Source of the DNA: Larix sibirica
Taxonomy: Eukaryota > Streptophyta > Pinopsida > Pinales > Pinaceae
Reading direction: 5' to 3'
DNA: 57,429 nt
NCBI GenBank assembly: GCA_004151065.3
Contig: NWUY0304222935.1
Location: 1,575 to 59,003 of the forward strand
Of the stretch, positions 21,666 to 32,479 are shown one piece after another. Every line of letters begins with the position of its first letter. The stretch's first letter is position 1. The position numbers and the translations under genes are program-made. Below the pieces are notes generated by a model that saw only the letters and a program-made list of their open reading frames with translations, did no database searches and had not been told where the DNA came from.

Positions 21666-21805
21666 CTAAAAGTGAGCTAGACAGGTTGGTGTGGTTATGG
21701 TGACAGGTGAACTGTGTGTTGTTGGTAATTTTGGACTTCAGGTGTAACTGAGGTCAGTAGTGAACTGGGTGATGAGAGAACTGCAGCAGGTTCCACTGAG
21801 CATTT
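21666..21805 (+). repeat. Dispersed GTGAACTGTG / GCATCAGGTTCCAC-family repeat
   Basis: GGTGAACTGTGTGTTGTTGG, GGACTTCAGGTGTAACTGAG and CTGCAGCAGGTTCCACTGAG appear in the order of the family members at 4.6 and 7.2-7.35 kb. Strongly diverged. Confidence 0.5.
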
Positions 21806-22060
21806 GGCATAAGATAGCAGCTATTGGGCCCAGCTGGGTTAATGGAGAACCGTTAGAATATAGCCCCCGTCCACTTATGAATGTGGCTTTAGCAAATGAA
21901 TGGGGAAGTAGAGTTAATTCCGCGATCAACCAATCTAGTTTAGCGATTACGAGCCGACCGCTGTGGGGTCGACATGCAATAAGAGAATGAAACATCCAAA
22001 ATTCCCATAATCTGGAGATTCGAAACAACTCAGGAATTCTTCATCTGAGCAACCCCCTCC
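21760..22060. other. Unrecognised overlapping ORFs
   Basis: A 76-codon plus frame (21760-21990) and a 96-codon minus frame (21738-22028) overlap. The plus frame has a protein-like hydrophilic composition (it includes PSWVNGEPLEYSPRPLMNVA), but I cannot place it in any family. Confidence 0.35.
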
Positions 22061-22069
22061 CCTTACCTC

Positions 22070-22335
22070 CGAATCGGAAGGATCAGAATCCAAATAGAAG
22101 AATAAATCCGAACCAAGATAGAAGGATCACAACTGATCAAAGGATCATAACTAAAAAGAATAAGAATAATAAGAAGAGCACTAGAGTAGACAATATGAGC
22201 CAGACAAGCCGGACAACAAACCGGACAACAAACCGAAGCCAAAGCTACCATCCAAGCTGCCTGAAAAGTCATCGAAGCCAAAGAGGCCAGAGAGGCTGGC
22301 TAAGCTGGAAAAGAAGCAAGAGGAAGATCACTCCT
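22070..22335 (+). repeat. Purine-rich degenerate repeat with 12-bp tandem
   Basis: CCGGACAACAAA is repeated exactly at 22209-22220 and 22221-22232, and GAAGGATCAGAATCC / GAAGGATCACAACTG / AAAGGATCATAAC precede it. Further AAGCCAAAG words follow. The strand bias (A/G-rich plus strand) ends near 22.34 kb. Confidence 0.65.
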
Positions 22336-22960
22336 GGTAGGGAAAATGGAAAAAGAAGCCCCAGAAATTGAATCCGTTGAGCTCAATCGAAATGTTCGTA
22401 AGTAAGACAATGTCTTTATCTTGTCTCTAGTTGAGTATGCCAGCTCGAGTAAGCCATTTGAGGTCGGAACTTTGTGTTCCATGGGTGAGTTTGTAGGGGT
22501 AAGGTCAGGGTAAAGTGGCTGGGTCAGGCCCCTGCCACGTGCTACATGGATTCTTTCCTCCTCGTCCGGTGGACAACGCCCGCTCCCAAAACTTACATCT
22601 ATCCATAAAGCTAAAGAAGCCAAAATAATTGGCTGTTGTTAAGAAATTGCCTACTCTCCATCTGTCGCCAATCGAGAAATGCAATAAATAAAGAAATAAC
22701 TTTCCAGGTGGAATCACAAACTAGGCTCTTGAAGTTATTATTAATAAATACCTGCCCATCCGGGCATAGATATACGTCTGGGTATAAAGAGCTATCAGAT
22801 AGAGAGAGGATCTATCAGGAAGCAAGATCAATACGGACATCAATTGATAGGAGAGAGTTGCAAGGTCAAAGCAGCAGTCAGATCGATATCAGTCAGGTTA
22901 TAAGGTGGTGGGGCTCATCATTAAGTCAGCAGATCTAAGGGTCGTAGGTCGGGTTGGTTG
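22335..22960. other. No gene recognised
   Basis: Contains a 100-codon plus frame (22636-22938) and a 107-codon minus frame (22300-22623). The plus frame is Arg/Ser/Gln/Ile-rich and derives partly from GATC-containing near-repeats. No family recognised. Confidence 0.45.
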
Positions 22961-22964
22961 ATGA

Positions 22965-23060
22965 AACATTCATTCATTTAGTTGGCAAGTGCAATTGATC
23001 AGCAGGTGGTAAGTTCACTGTGGACTTGAGGTGTCACCGTTTCACAATGGGTGTTCAGTC
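22965..23060 (+). repeat. Dispersed CAGGTGGTAAGTTCACTGTGG-family repeat
   Basis: TTGGCAAGTGCAATTGATCA, GCAGGTGGTAAGTTCACTGT, GGACTTGAGGTGTCACC and CACAATGGG are in the order of the 6.8-7.35 kb and 30.6-30.9 kb copies. Confidence 0.6.
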
Positions 23061-23061
23061 T

Positions 23062-23870
23062 ATAAGGTGAAAGAAATAATTCGATACTTGACTTGGCTCG
23101 GCTTGGATCCCGGGATACTTGCGACTGGACTACTCAAATGCAAGGCTAGATACTCATTGCCTAGAAGCTCTAGTACGGAGAAACAAAAGGTTCCTACAAC
23201 TGGGATAAATCAGCAAGGGAAATAATCAATGCGAATAATCCAGAATTATTATAACAACTAAGGTAATAAGACTAATTAGCTTTACCTGAGCCTGGCTCTC
23301 ACTAGTCGTAGTTCAATCTGACAAATTAGTAGTTCAACTTGTTGTTCTCTTAGCTTAACTAAGCAGAGTGAAATAAATATCTTGTTTTAGTAGTTCTAGC
23401 TAGTGAAGTACTGCATATACATAACAGTGGGTTTATTCTGCAACTTTCCAAGAAAATAGTGGGTGTTTTCACTGTTCTGTTCTTAATGTAGCCAACCAAC
23501 TTCAGGGTATGGGGAGCCAGGAAACATGCCCAGGATCTATGCCATGCCGTACACCCGTCCAATGCTCAAGCTCTCTATCCAATGGCTGGAAACTACACCA
23601 ACTGGCGCACCCTTCCGGCTGCTGGGGCTCACCCAAACATGGCACATCCATCCCATCACAGTAGCAAAAACGAATAGAACCTAAAAACCTAACTGCCCAA
23701 TCGAAACTAGCCAACTCATCCCCAGGTAAGGCCTAGGAACCGTATAAACGTAGTAGTACATCCAAGCGAATTACACTCGCCTACACGTAGTCCGACACCC
23801 ACACGCTGACTGGAAGGGGAGCTGCGGACTATGGCACTCAATCTCTACCTGAAGGAAGGGATGCTCGGGT
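23062..23870. other. No gene recognised
   Basis: Small frames on both strands (64-70 codons) without recognisable domains. No RNA gene seen. Confidence 0.5.
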
Positions 23871-23874
23871 GCTG

Positions 23875-24175
23875 GTATATTTGGTGTTGCTTCCATCGCT
23901 TTAGCGGCGGGTTCCGCAACAGGAAATGCTTCGAAACAGGTAACTCGGTCTCGATCTTGAACTGCAGGTGATGCTTGAGCTGTTCTTGCTGGAACTATTT
24001 ATGATAGAGCTGTAGTTTCGGATAGAGCTTTTTAGAATAGGACATCTAAGTCACTTCGAACCATCTGCTAATGCGAGTAGGAAATAAACAATTGGAGCTT
24101 GGTCTGCTAATGCCGGTGAATTGATTAACCCCGCCCGGTGCTCTTGATTTGCTGGCCCTACTTACCCATCTCTTT
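23875..24175 (+). repeat. Small three-base-periodic island (plus)
   Basis: Triplets such as GGT GTT GCT TCC ATC GCT, GGA AAT GCT TCG, ACT GCA GGT GAT GCT and GCT GGA ACT ATT TAT GAT show the same Ala/Gly/Asn/Asp/Thr codon palette as the 18.5 kb island. Stops break it within 20-30 triplets. The unit order is too eroded to delimit. Confidence 0.5.
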
Positions 24176-24179
24176 CGCC

Positions 24180-25085
24180 ACCGGCACTTCTGGATTCAAT
24201 CACTGAAGCATCAGAGACATAAAAGCTGGCCGGATACGGGGATAACAAATGATGAGGATAACAGTTTAGGACACTTTATTATAAATCTAATTAATCTTAA
24301 GAAGAAAGAAAACTTAATGGCCCTAGTGAAACTACTGTGAATCATTGAAATCTTAACCCCTATGGATAAAGATGAGACATCCTGAAAAAAATCAATAGCA
24401 CTTCTGAGAATAGATCTCACGATCCCTTCCTGACTCAACGTTATGCCCGAAATGAATTCAGTGTAGCACTGAGACCTCGATGAAGAGAGGAAATGCGTTT
24501 GCTCTTATTATACGACGCATTCTGTGAACTTTGATGATGATCTGATAATGCAGTAATTCTGTACTAATTCTGTACATGAAAGGAGAAAGGCTGGTGGAGA
24601 GAAACCATCGATCGTGACGACAGCTGGTAAATCATGTAATTGGTAAAAGCAAGTCCCCTGCAGGAAGCAAAGGTATTATCTATTCTTGCTCAGGCCTGCC
24701 CGATCTCGTATGCCTACTACTTAATAGACATTTCTCACATGCCTACTATGAGTGTTCTCCCGTATGCCTGCAAAGCTCGCCCCTTCATCTGTCCTAACCT
24801 TTGCTAGCCGGGTATAAGCCCACAATATAGCGCGCTACCCATATGCAATCAATCTAGCGAGCAGCAAGCCGGGAGTTCTTGGACCAGCCCGCTCGTTTCA
24901 TTTCATTTCATATCCCAGCCTCGGTTTCAACAACCAGCCGTTGTTTATTGTACCAGCCAGCAAGTAATGATGCCATTTACAAACTCAAATCCAGTTAAGC
25001 AGGATGCACTTTCTCTAGATTGTACAGTAGACATCGCGCTTTAGAATGAGTGTCCACTTATTATGAAATGACCCCGAAATTCTTG
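24180..25085. other. No gene recognised
   Basis: A 75-codon minus frame (24211-24438) is unrecognised. TACCAGCC / CAGCAAG words near 24.85-24.97 kb echo 4.8 and 12.5 kb. Confidence 0.5.
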
Positions 25086-25089
25086 TGGA

Positions 25090-26230
25090 TCAATGATGGT
25101 CTCAGGCATACAGGCCAATAGCGACTAGAAGTAGTGTTCCAACATCGCCATTAATTCCTAAATGATGCGCTGTTCCGTCATTATCATTAGGATCTGTTCC
25201 AACTATAGGTGTTTCAACAAAGACATTTGCTCCAAGAAGTTACGCTCTGGTATTTGCATGTGTTCCTAAATATGCGGAAGCTCAAGCAGTAGAGCCTGCA
25301 ACCTTTCGGTCATTTCCAGGTTTCCATTTACTTCTGCCTTATTTAGTGTAGTGAGCTAGTAGGTGGGTATTTTTTGCCAAAAAGCAGCGTACTTTTTACC
25401 GACCGTGTACTTCATTGTCATTGTTCACAATTCAACCGCGTCGTGATATCTATGTCCCGCTAATCAAAGTGAATATCAATGTCCCACATCAAGAATAAGC
25501 CATGTAAGTAGAGGGTCAGTTCCAGTAGTTATAGTTTTATATTTATAGCCTGTTGATCTACCTGTTAAAGTTCGATAGCCCAATCCCATGTTAGTAAAGT
25601 AAAAGCTACACGACTTACTTGCTTGGTTATTCCAGTAAGTGCCTTTGCCGAAAGAGAGAATGCTTTTACCGGAAGATAAGAGCAACGGCCGGGGGGGCGT
25701 CAAAATCAAAAGGGAGCGGGGGGTAAGTTCCAGACGTAGGTCTGCTGTGTCATTCGTCCTGTCGATGTTGGGCTATATCCGGTCAAATAGTTGAAAATAG
25801 TATCCATAAGTATAGGTAGTATCCTTTCCAGGTTGATAGCTAGGATCATCCCTTACAATTAGGAAGCCACCTGGTGTTCTGGTTCCCATTCCATTATCAG
25901 TCCTAGATCCTATTGTATCGCTAGTTAGAGATCGAGTTGACTTCATTGACCCAATTGAATAACCCGTTGTTAAAGAGCCAGCACCTCGCAACATATCCCT
26001 TACGGTTCAATAGCCCACAGCAACTCTTCCATTTTTCAAGCCGTCATCTCACGCAGATAAAGATGTCTCTTAGCCAGTTCCAAATCTGATCCCAGGTGCA
26101 CCAATTTTGGTAGCAGACCCAGTTCATGCGTCGGTTAATCTTGTTTAAGTTGTTTATTCAGCAGTTGTTTCATATCCTGCTGGTGCAAAGCCAGTGGATT
26201 CAGTTGACCGAGATTCAGATTACCTATACC
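25090..26230 (-). repeat. Three-base-periodic degenerate repeat island (minus)
   Basis: Read on the minus strand, the same codon palette returns: GGT GCT GGC TCT TTA ACA, GGT TAT TCA ATT GGG TCA, GGA ACA GAT CCT AAT GAT and GGA GCA AAT GTC. Two open pieces survive (73 codons at 25773-25994, 77 codons at 25476-25709), rich in Gly, Ser, Thr, Asp and Tyr. It runs opposite to the 18.54-19.67 kb island and is about the same length, so the two may be an old inverted duplication or independent members of one family. No protein family recognised. Confidence 0.6.
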
Positions 26231-26234
26231 CATA

Positions 26235-27170
26235 TTTTATTGGGAAGGATATCTAAGCAAGCTATCATGTTATAATAGGGAGGGGCACATATTGTGATAG
26301 GCAGAGTTTCTATTTTCCACAGTAAGTTATTGAATGGTTGACCAAGTAAAGGCATCACTCACAGTTTCATTCATTGAAGAAGCACCAGTGGTGGGTGTGC
26401 TTCCTTTCCTTCCTTATCCCTTGGTTGGAGAGATATATAGTTTCCTTCCCTTGGCGCGATCTCTTTTTTTTCCTTCGATTGGAGAGAGTAAAAATGTGGT
26501 CTTCCCCACCACCCACGATGCGGTCTTCTTTCTTTGGGGCCACTGCCTGCCACTAACCACTTGCTAGCCGAAGGCGGAGGGTAGGCCGAAGGCGCCGGAT
26601 GGGTATGGGAATGAAGATTTCAATCTTTGCTCCGCATGCCATGTAGTGAGTTGCTTGCGCTGCTGTGTGTTGAGTAGGTCCTTCCAGCATTGTTGCTTGG
26701 AATTAATCCATCCAAATAGAGAGAGATCTTTTTGGTTAAGAACCATGTAGGAGAAAAAGCATTAACTTATGGTTTACCGCTGCTAGAAAGGAAGTAGATT
26801 GCTCTGTCGATTGTTAAGGTATAAAAGAATATAATCATTATTAATGCGATAACATCATATTAGCGGTAGCGTCAGGTCAGTGTTACCATCCATATAATGC
26901 TCAAGATTGGATAGCTACAAGGTAGGGTAGATTTGATGCTGTTTGTAAGGCATCAAGCAAGCGTTCGCGTAAAGGAATTAATGCCGTAAAGTCGCTAGAG
27001 GAACCAAGAGCTAACCCACTGTACATTGATCTTTGCAGCATTCCTCAGAGTGCTGTCGCGGTATCTTAAGTTACAGAGATTTCTTTCCTTATTTGTTCTG
27101 AAAGGCCAAATTCTTCACAGAGCAAGTTTACATATTATTTTCAGTCAATGTTAAACTGGTCCATTTGGTC
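26235..27170. other. No gene recognised
   Basis: Three frames of 60-77 codons at 26.33-26.57 kb overlap each other on both strands. GCCGAAGGCG occurs twice (about 26,568 and 26,585). No supported gene. Confidence 0.5.
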
Positions 27171-27178
27171 AGAGATAT

Positions 27179-27440
27179 GGTAATTTCCCTAATGGAAGTG
27201 GGCGTCTAAAGATGAGAGAGAGGAGCGGGAACCTGGTCTCAATCCAAATGGTATTTTCATTAAGCGAAGTGGGTGTCTAAAGATGAGAGAGAGTGTGAAC
27301 GAACGTGGCTTAAAAGCTATCCCTCTGTTCACCTGACCCAATAAGATGGGAATGTAATAAAGCAAAGTGGGCGTAAGGGAAGTTGCTGGACTTCCTTCCT
27401 TTAAGTGGTGGGAAATTGAGTAAGCTTTGTGGGCGTTGCC
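27179..27440 (+). repeat. 71-bp-period degenerate tandem repeat
   Basis: The 28-base block GAAGTGGGCGTCTAAAGATG then AGAGAGAG (27195-27222) recurs at 27266-27293 with one mismatch, preceded in both cases by GGTAWTTTC-CTAA-type words. Looser units follow at about 27,350 and 27,410 (GGGAATGTAATAAAGCAAAG; GGGAAATTGAGTAAGCTTTG, each with TGGGCG close by). GAGAGTGCGAACGTGGCC at 34.93 kb matches GAGAGTGTGAACGAACGTGG at 27,290. Confidence 0.8.
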
Positions 27441-27468
27441 CTTTGGCGTTGCTTCTTGTAAAGTGCCT
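27439..27468 (+). repeat. 30-bp exact repeat (partner 51657-51686)
   Basis: CCCTTTGGCGTTGCTTCTTG then TAAAGTGCCT is identical in both places. Each copy lies directly after a GGAAATTGAGNAAGCNNNNTGGGCG unit and before an ACCTTCC word, so a longer repeat is shared. Confidence 0.9.
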
Positions 27469-27582
27469 GACCTTCCTAGTTAATAAGTCTACTTTTTTCC
27501 TAGTCAGACTATTGGCCTATTTAGAGTAAAAAGCCTCGGCGAAAGTTACATTTTTCCTCTGATGGGTGAGCTAAGGGAAGCT

Positions 27583-27690
27583 AACAAGCCATACCTTGAA
27601 CGTGTTTTGTTATTTCTTTCCATAACAAGCCATATAGAACCATTATAACCTTTCTTTCCATGACAAGCCATACCTTGAATGTTGCTCCAT
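27583..27690 (+). repeat. ~40-bp tandem repeat, three units
   Basis: ACAAGCCATACCTTGAACGT, ACAAGCCATATAGAACCATT and ACAAGCCATACCTTGAATGT start about 40 bases apart, and CTTTCTTTCCAT or TTCTTTCCAT ends the first two units. Confidence 0.8.
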
Positions 27691-27754
27691 TCTTGTTCTA
27701 TTCTTATTTCTTCTTCTTGAGGTAGTTGCCACAAGATACTGATTTTGATGCATC

Positions 27755-27945
27755 CACATCCACCTGCCTTTGCCTAAGTTGCGTTACACCCTTTCAGCTC
27801 TCTTACTTGCCTAACTAGAGCCTCCCCCTATAAATTACTTTCTTAACCTGCCTCAGCTGCCCTCACTGACTTGCCTTATCACCCTTACTCCTTGCTTGAC
27901 CATCTGCCTTTCAACACCTAAGTTGTGTTACTCCCTCTATTGACC
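27755..27945 (+). repeat. Diverged direct repeat in C/T-rich DNA
   Basis: CCACCTGCCTTTGCCTAAGT then TGCGTTACACCC (about 27,760) pairs with CCATCTGCCTTTCAACACCT then AAGTTGTGTTACTCCC (about 27,900). Confidence 0.65.
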
Positions 27946-27949
27946 ACAT

Positions 27950-28275
27950 CCAATCCACCTTATTCTATCAATTGAAATGCAAGATGATCATCGCTGAGAC
28001 TCATAAATGCGATAGCAATAATATCATATATAATGTTTCGCGAACGCGAATCGATGCCAGCAATGGTTGAGATAGTGGAACATCGCCCCCTTAACCTGTT
28101 ATCGTTGGCAGATAAGGCAACTCGGCTCCAAACTGGGACGTATGAGAGAGAACAACTCAGAGGAAACCTTCACAATGGGAGATCAAGTCATAAATATCCT
28201 ATTTAGGCGATATCAACTTGCTCAGCCATTGTGAACGGACTGTAAATGAGAGGCTCCCTCTCCTACTGGGTAGGA
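27950..28275. other. No gene recognised
   Basis: No coding frame over 75 codons and no RNA gene seen. Confidence 0.5.
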
Positions 28276-28281
28276 GAGTGG

Positions 28282-28336
28282 ACCTAGATAAGCAAGTTCC
28301 CACCCACCAATCGAGCTACCTAGATAAGCAAGTTCC
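28282..28336 (+). repeat. 36-bp-period direct repeat
   Basis: ACCTAGATAAGCAAGTTCC at 28282-28300 and again at 28318-28336, identical. There are only two copies and one intervening 17-base segment, so this is not a CRISPR array. Confidence 0.9.
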
Positions 28337-28339
28337 AAG

Positions 28340-29745
28340 TAAATCTTTTTCTCGCTACCCCATCCATCTATCGAGCGAGCCCTATAACCTATCCTTGTCT
28401 GTCCGTTCGTTTCAACCAAGAACGACCACCCTACCCAGCTAACTTCCTATAATCCATGCATTTCATGCTAAGCCTCCTGCCTAAATAGAAGGATACTACC
28501 CGTGCCTTACCTCAATAGAAATATAGATAAAGAGCACTGCCTAAATAGATAGAGCAGAAGAGAGACCACCTAACCTCCAACTATGTGTTAAATAAAGTGA
28601 ATAAATAGAACCAGTTGCTTTCGCCCCACCTACCCCAATGTTGACAGTTGCGAATGGAACTGAAATAAAGTCTGTAGAATGGATGCTTGAAAGCGTGGAT
28701 GCTCTCCTTTTTCACAAACTGGGTGTGTATGCGGTGGTAGAATGACGTTATGCGGGCGTGATGCAGGGTTCTCTCTAACAACCTATATGTAAAATAAGTA
28801 ACCAATAAGGAACTAGGGGAGTCGGCTATATAACATGGCTATAACAATCAGGGGCTCTATAACTTCTACCGGAGGCAACCACCAGTCATGTCTTTTTGAA
28901 CCAAGTTGGCAGGTGCGGGCTTACTGAATGCGGACTGGGTAATGCTATTGAGCGGAATGCGGGAATGCAAATTGAATGGGTAAAGCGGACTGGGAAATAT
29001 GGGGAACGCCTTTCTTGTAAGATGTTTCATTGGAATTCCAGTAATCAAGGGTGGCGTCGCGAGTGCTTAATAGACTGTTCCATTTAGCAAACAACTAGGA
29101 AATTCAATAGTTGAAGGGTGGAAGTTCGCGGCTGGCTGGCTGGGGTGGATGGGAATTTTGGTAATAAAAATAAGAAAAATAAAAAAAGCACTGGAACTGC
29201 TGGTCCAACACAGAAACGGCTTGCTTTGAGGCTTGATGAGCATGGGCGGATTGCTGACTGATGAACCATATGAACCAATGGATTGTTCTCGCTTGCTAGA
29301 TGGATGTTTAGGTGGAAAGATTGAAAAAGGAGGGGGAAGAATCAATTGAATGTTAGGCGCAGTCGATTCTCGTTTTGGGCCTTATTATTCATTTCATTCA
29401 TTCCTTGACCATCGCATGCAGCGCTCTCTCTCTATCACCTACGAGGGGACCCACAGCCTTGGCTTCATCTCTTAATCCATCCTTATTAACCTCCCCCGGG
29501 CAAGCCACCTCTCTCTTGGATATGGAACCATGGGGGGACATCTATTCTCTCGGGTATGGAGGCTCAATAGGTGAAATCCCCTATAATCTTGTGGAAACAA
29601 TGACCCGGAGGGACTTCCCTGAGGTACGAGGGGGAGGGGGTACCTCACTTTATTTTATATCGTTCGATGAATTGCTAGGGGAACTAACTCTCTCGGTTAT
29701 TGTGTGATGGAAAACTCTCTCTTTTGGTTATACCATGATGATGAA
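28340..29745. other. No gene recognised
   Basis: The longest frame is 110 codons (29375-29707, plus), with no domain I recognise. AATGCGGACTGGGTAATGCT and AATGGGTAAAGCGGACTGGG (28.93-28.99 kb) form a local near-duplicate. Confidence 0.5.
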
Positions 29746-29751
29746 CTCAAT

Positions 29752-29940
29752 CTTGTATGGCGGTAATTCCTTCTCTCGTTCGTCTGGCGGTAAGTCCATC
29801 CATTCTATATTATCTCGTCTGGTACCACCCTGGCTAAATAAATATGCTCCTCTGGTAACAACTTGGCTCAATCTAACCCGCCTGGTGTCAACTTGGGAAC
29901 TCAATTTATATATCGTTATCGTGGAAACAACTTGAGTAAC
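29752..29940 (+). repeat. ~34-bp degenerate tandem repeat, GGTAACAACTTGG units
   Basis: Units begin at about 29781 (CGTCTGGCGGTAAGTCC), 29816 (CGTCTGGTACCACCCTGG), 29849 (CCTCTGGTAACAACTTGG), 29879 (CGCCTGGTGTCAACTTGG) and 29918 (ATCGTGGAAACAACTTG). Spacing is 30-39 bases. Similar wording occurs at 0.3, 32.6-32.8 and 48.85-49.1 kb. Confidence 0.75.
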
Positions 29941-29944
29941 TAAA

Positions 29945-30520
29945 GAAATATCGTTCGGTGGTTCGATTGGTTCTTTGGGTAAGACTATATTCCTACTAAA
30001 AATCCTAATAAATTGAAGCGGTTGGCCCTTGTATCGGGAAGCATACTCATCACAATCAATCTCTCAATCAATCGGTGCTCTTGTCGATCTGAACGTGAAG
30101 CAGCGGCCAGGGATTTCAATCTATTCAAAATTGCATAAGTAAAAGCATTCCACCGTTCCCTTTTCCTATTTATCCTCTCCTGCCTGGTTTTAATCGACCA
30201 GGATCTGTGTCCGTGTTCTTAAAGCCCCGGTTATTATCCCCAAAGCCCGCCTCTTATACCAGCCTTTCTCCCAGCCTCGCTTGGTGTTAGTTTGTAAAAC
30301 CTAATGTTTCTCCACTGTATGTTGCTATGACCCTCTTGCGTATGATCCTCAAGTTGTACAACGTATATGAACCAACCATGTCTCTCTCTCTCTCACTATG
30401 TATAGTTGTTGCAGTCACATAGCATTGTTCCGTAGCGTTCAACTTTGTTCAGCCCGCCAAGTCACATTGGTCCCGTTCAGTTCGTGTTGGTCAGTCACAT
30501 GGGGCTAAAAGGGTAAGGGG
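29945..30520. other. No gene recognised
   Basis: No supported coding or RNA feature. A short (CT)n tract lies near 30,380-30,395. Confidence 0.5.
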
Positions 30521-30524
30521 CTAT

Positions 30525-30870
30525 TGGTGAACAGTGCATTCATTCGTTGTTGGTAACATCATGGGAAACATAATATCCTCTCTTGTTCGGTGATTCGTAA
30601 GCAAGCAGCAATCAATTAATAGCGGTTAGGTTATACTTTGGACTTGAGGTTATAACCTCCCCGGGCCTTATTAGCATAAGTAATATAATCATATCAACAA
30701 CGGGCAATAATATCTAAAGCAGGTAGGTTCGACTGTGTCCTATCGGTTTTCAAATACCTAGGTCTTATTAGCGTAAGTAATATCTAAATGGGCAAGCGGC
30801 AATCAAGCAGGCAGGTAGGTTAAACTAACTGATGGGCGGTTCACTGTGGCTTTTCGTTTCTTTCACTGCT
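30525..30870 (+). repeat. Dispersed AGCAGGTAGGTTNNACTGTG-family cluster
   Basis: Three diverged units are present: GTAAGCAAGCAGCAATCAAT with AGCGGTTAGG and GGACTTGAGGTTATAACC (from ~30,598), AAAGCAGGTAGGTTCGACTG (~30,716), and GCAAGCGGCAATCAAGCAGG with TAGGTTAAACT and TTCACTGTGG (~30,792). The leading part pairs with 4.6-4.76 kb. Confidence 0.65.
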
Positions 30871-30874
30871 GGTT

Positions 30875-31070
30875 GCCACGATAACGAGATATAGATTGAG
30901 TGAGGTCAAGATGGATATGGTGAAATAGGTAGCCCCTCCTGTGATAGGAGGGAGGCGTTGCAGCCCAAGCGATCGGTGCAATAGCGACGGGTCCTCTATG
31001 TTTCCAAGCTATGAGGGACTAGAAAAACGAGGATGTTGGCTCTATTACTACGGTAAGGGATGCTTAGCTA
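30875..31070. other. No gene recognised
   Basis: Nothing supported. Confidence 0.5.
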
Positions 31071-31079
31071 GGTGCTACC

Positions 31080-31250
31080 ACCCCTGCTTCTTCCTCCGCT
31101 ACTAATATGGAGTGGATCAACAAGATCCACTGATTCCTCCGGTAAATAGGCTTTCGAACGGGCTTAGCCTCCGCTAGTGGTAATGCTAATGAAACTCCTG
31201 TTTTTATCTCTGCAGGTGGTGCATTCATAGCAATAAAGTAAGTGGGCAAG
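31080..31250 (+). repeat. Small three-base-periodic island (plus)
   Basis: GCT AGT GGT AAT GCT AAT GAA ACT CCT and so on (from ~31,172) reads as Ala-Ser-Gly-Asn-Ala-Asn-Glu-Thr-Pro and continues to Ala-Gly-Gly-Ala. This is the codon palette of the 18.5 kb island. Short and broken by stops upstream. Confidence 0.4.
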
Positions 31251-31254
31251 GGCA

Positions 31255-32450
31255 GAAATAAGTGGGTCACCTCCCCTAATTACCTTAGCAGTGGGGGGGG
31301 AAAAGGGTTTACGTTGCCATTGCGAGCCTACAGAAAACGTTAGGGAGGGACAGTTGGTTGAAGGAAGAAAGGTTGGTTACGAGATCCTATAATCTACCCA
31401 CGGGTTACGGCACTACTCCTTCAGCACTTGCCATGAATGATAGAAAAATAGAAATTCCTTAATAGAATTACCTGGGACCTTCCCCGGTTGAACACCACGT
31501 TTCACTATATAAATTCCCAGTTTGACAAGCCCAAGCCAAGCATTTATTTATTATGGAGCCGAACAACGCTTACATGTCGTTTCCCTATTGCTAGAGAATA
31601 TGAATCCACCCTACTGGAAAGCCGTCAAATATAATGCGTTCCACATTCAAGCCTTTATAAGATCTCTCTTTACCGGGAAGGTGAAAGGCTTCTTTCTTTT
31701 GGGGTGTTAAAGTAGAACTCGTGGTAACCTAACTTAGTAACCAAGGTAACCGAGGATAGGATCTAAGCCAATCTGAGACCTTAGACAATGACGCTTAGTA
31801 ATGTATCATCATATGAGAATTTGGTTTGAGCTATTCGAGCTAGCTGTCTCTGCTAGCAGGTGCTTATGCAGCTTGCACTAACCACCGGTAGCCTAGGTCA
31901 ATGAGCCTTGGAATAGAGCTAGTGGAATTAGATCCGGGAAGCAACATGTTGTATAGGTCTTGACTACGATATAGGCCTGGACACTGGAGGTCTGGACATA
32001 GACCTGAAAGTGAAAAGTAGAGATGCTACACGTTACGTTCCATACTTGCCTCAATGGTGGTATATACCTCATGGTGGTATGGTAGAGATAAGATCTCAGG
32101 TGGATCGGTTTGCTCCTTCAGTTTCCTTCCTACCTCGCTCCCCCTATAAGGGGGCCTTGCAGAAGCGGAGCGTCCCGTGTTAAGTGTGCTGACAGTGCTG
32201 GTGATGGAAACTGTGGGCTTTCAGTGAACGTCCTTCGTTCTTGGTGGAATGGCTCTTGTAGGTCTCAAGGTAGAGGAGGGAGAGGTTTTGGAACTTATCC
32301 AACTTAACTTATTGCTTGGGCCAAACAAGAGCTGCTCTATCTGCCAAACAAACCAGAGCTCTCTATTTAGTTAAGAAGGAATCCTGGCTTATCCTAGCCC
32401 TACATATTAGACATACTTTATTTTCGGGTCCGTGTTTAACTCGGTCGGAT
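31255..32450. other. No gene recognised
   Basis: A 62-codon plus frame (31522-31710) is unrecognised. TGGTGGTATATACCTCATGG then TGGTATGG near 32,053 is a short direct duplicate. ATAGGTCTTGAC / ATAGGCCTGGAC / GAGGTCTGGAC (31.95-32.0 kb) are near-repeats. Confidence 0.5.
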
Positions 32451-32457
32451 ATCATGA

Positions 32458-32475
32458 GGGTGAGGTACGAACCCG
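32458..32475 (+). repeat. 18-bp exact repeat (partner 20380-20397)
   Basis: GGGTGAGGTACGAACCCG is identical in both places. Both copies are preceded at 20-45 bases by GGTCCGTG. Function unknown. Confidence 0.85.
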
Positions 32476-32479
32476 CGAG

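Noticed and set aside
22636-22938. 100-codon plus ORF rich in Arg/Ser/Gln
   Set aside because: Driven by GATC/AGATC near-repeats. No family recognised.
18541-26230. Reading the periodic islands as an active collagen-like or silk-like gene
   Set aside because: Frame slips and in-frame stops occur throughout, and no start or promoter is seen. They are treated as eroded repeats.
28282-28336. 19-bp repeats spaced by 17 bases, CRISPR-like at first sight
   Set aside because: Only two copies, no further spacers and no cas genes; a simple duplication.
29375-29707. 110-codon plus ORF
   Set aside because: No known product, with G-run-derived glycine stretches. Treated as a chance frame.
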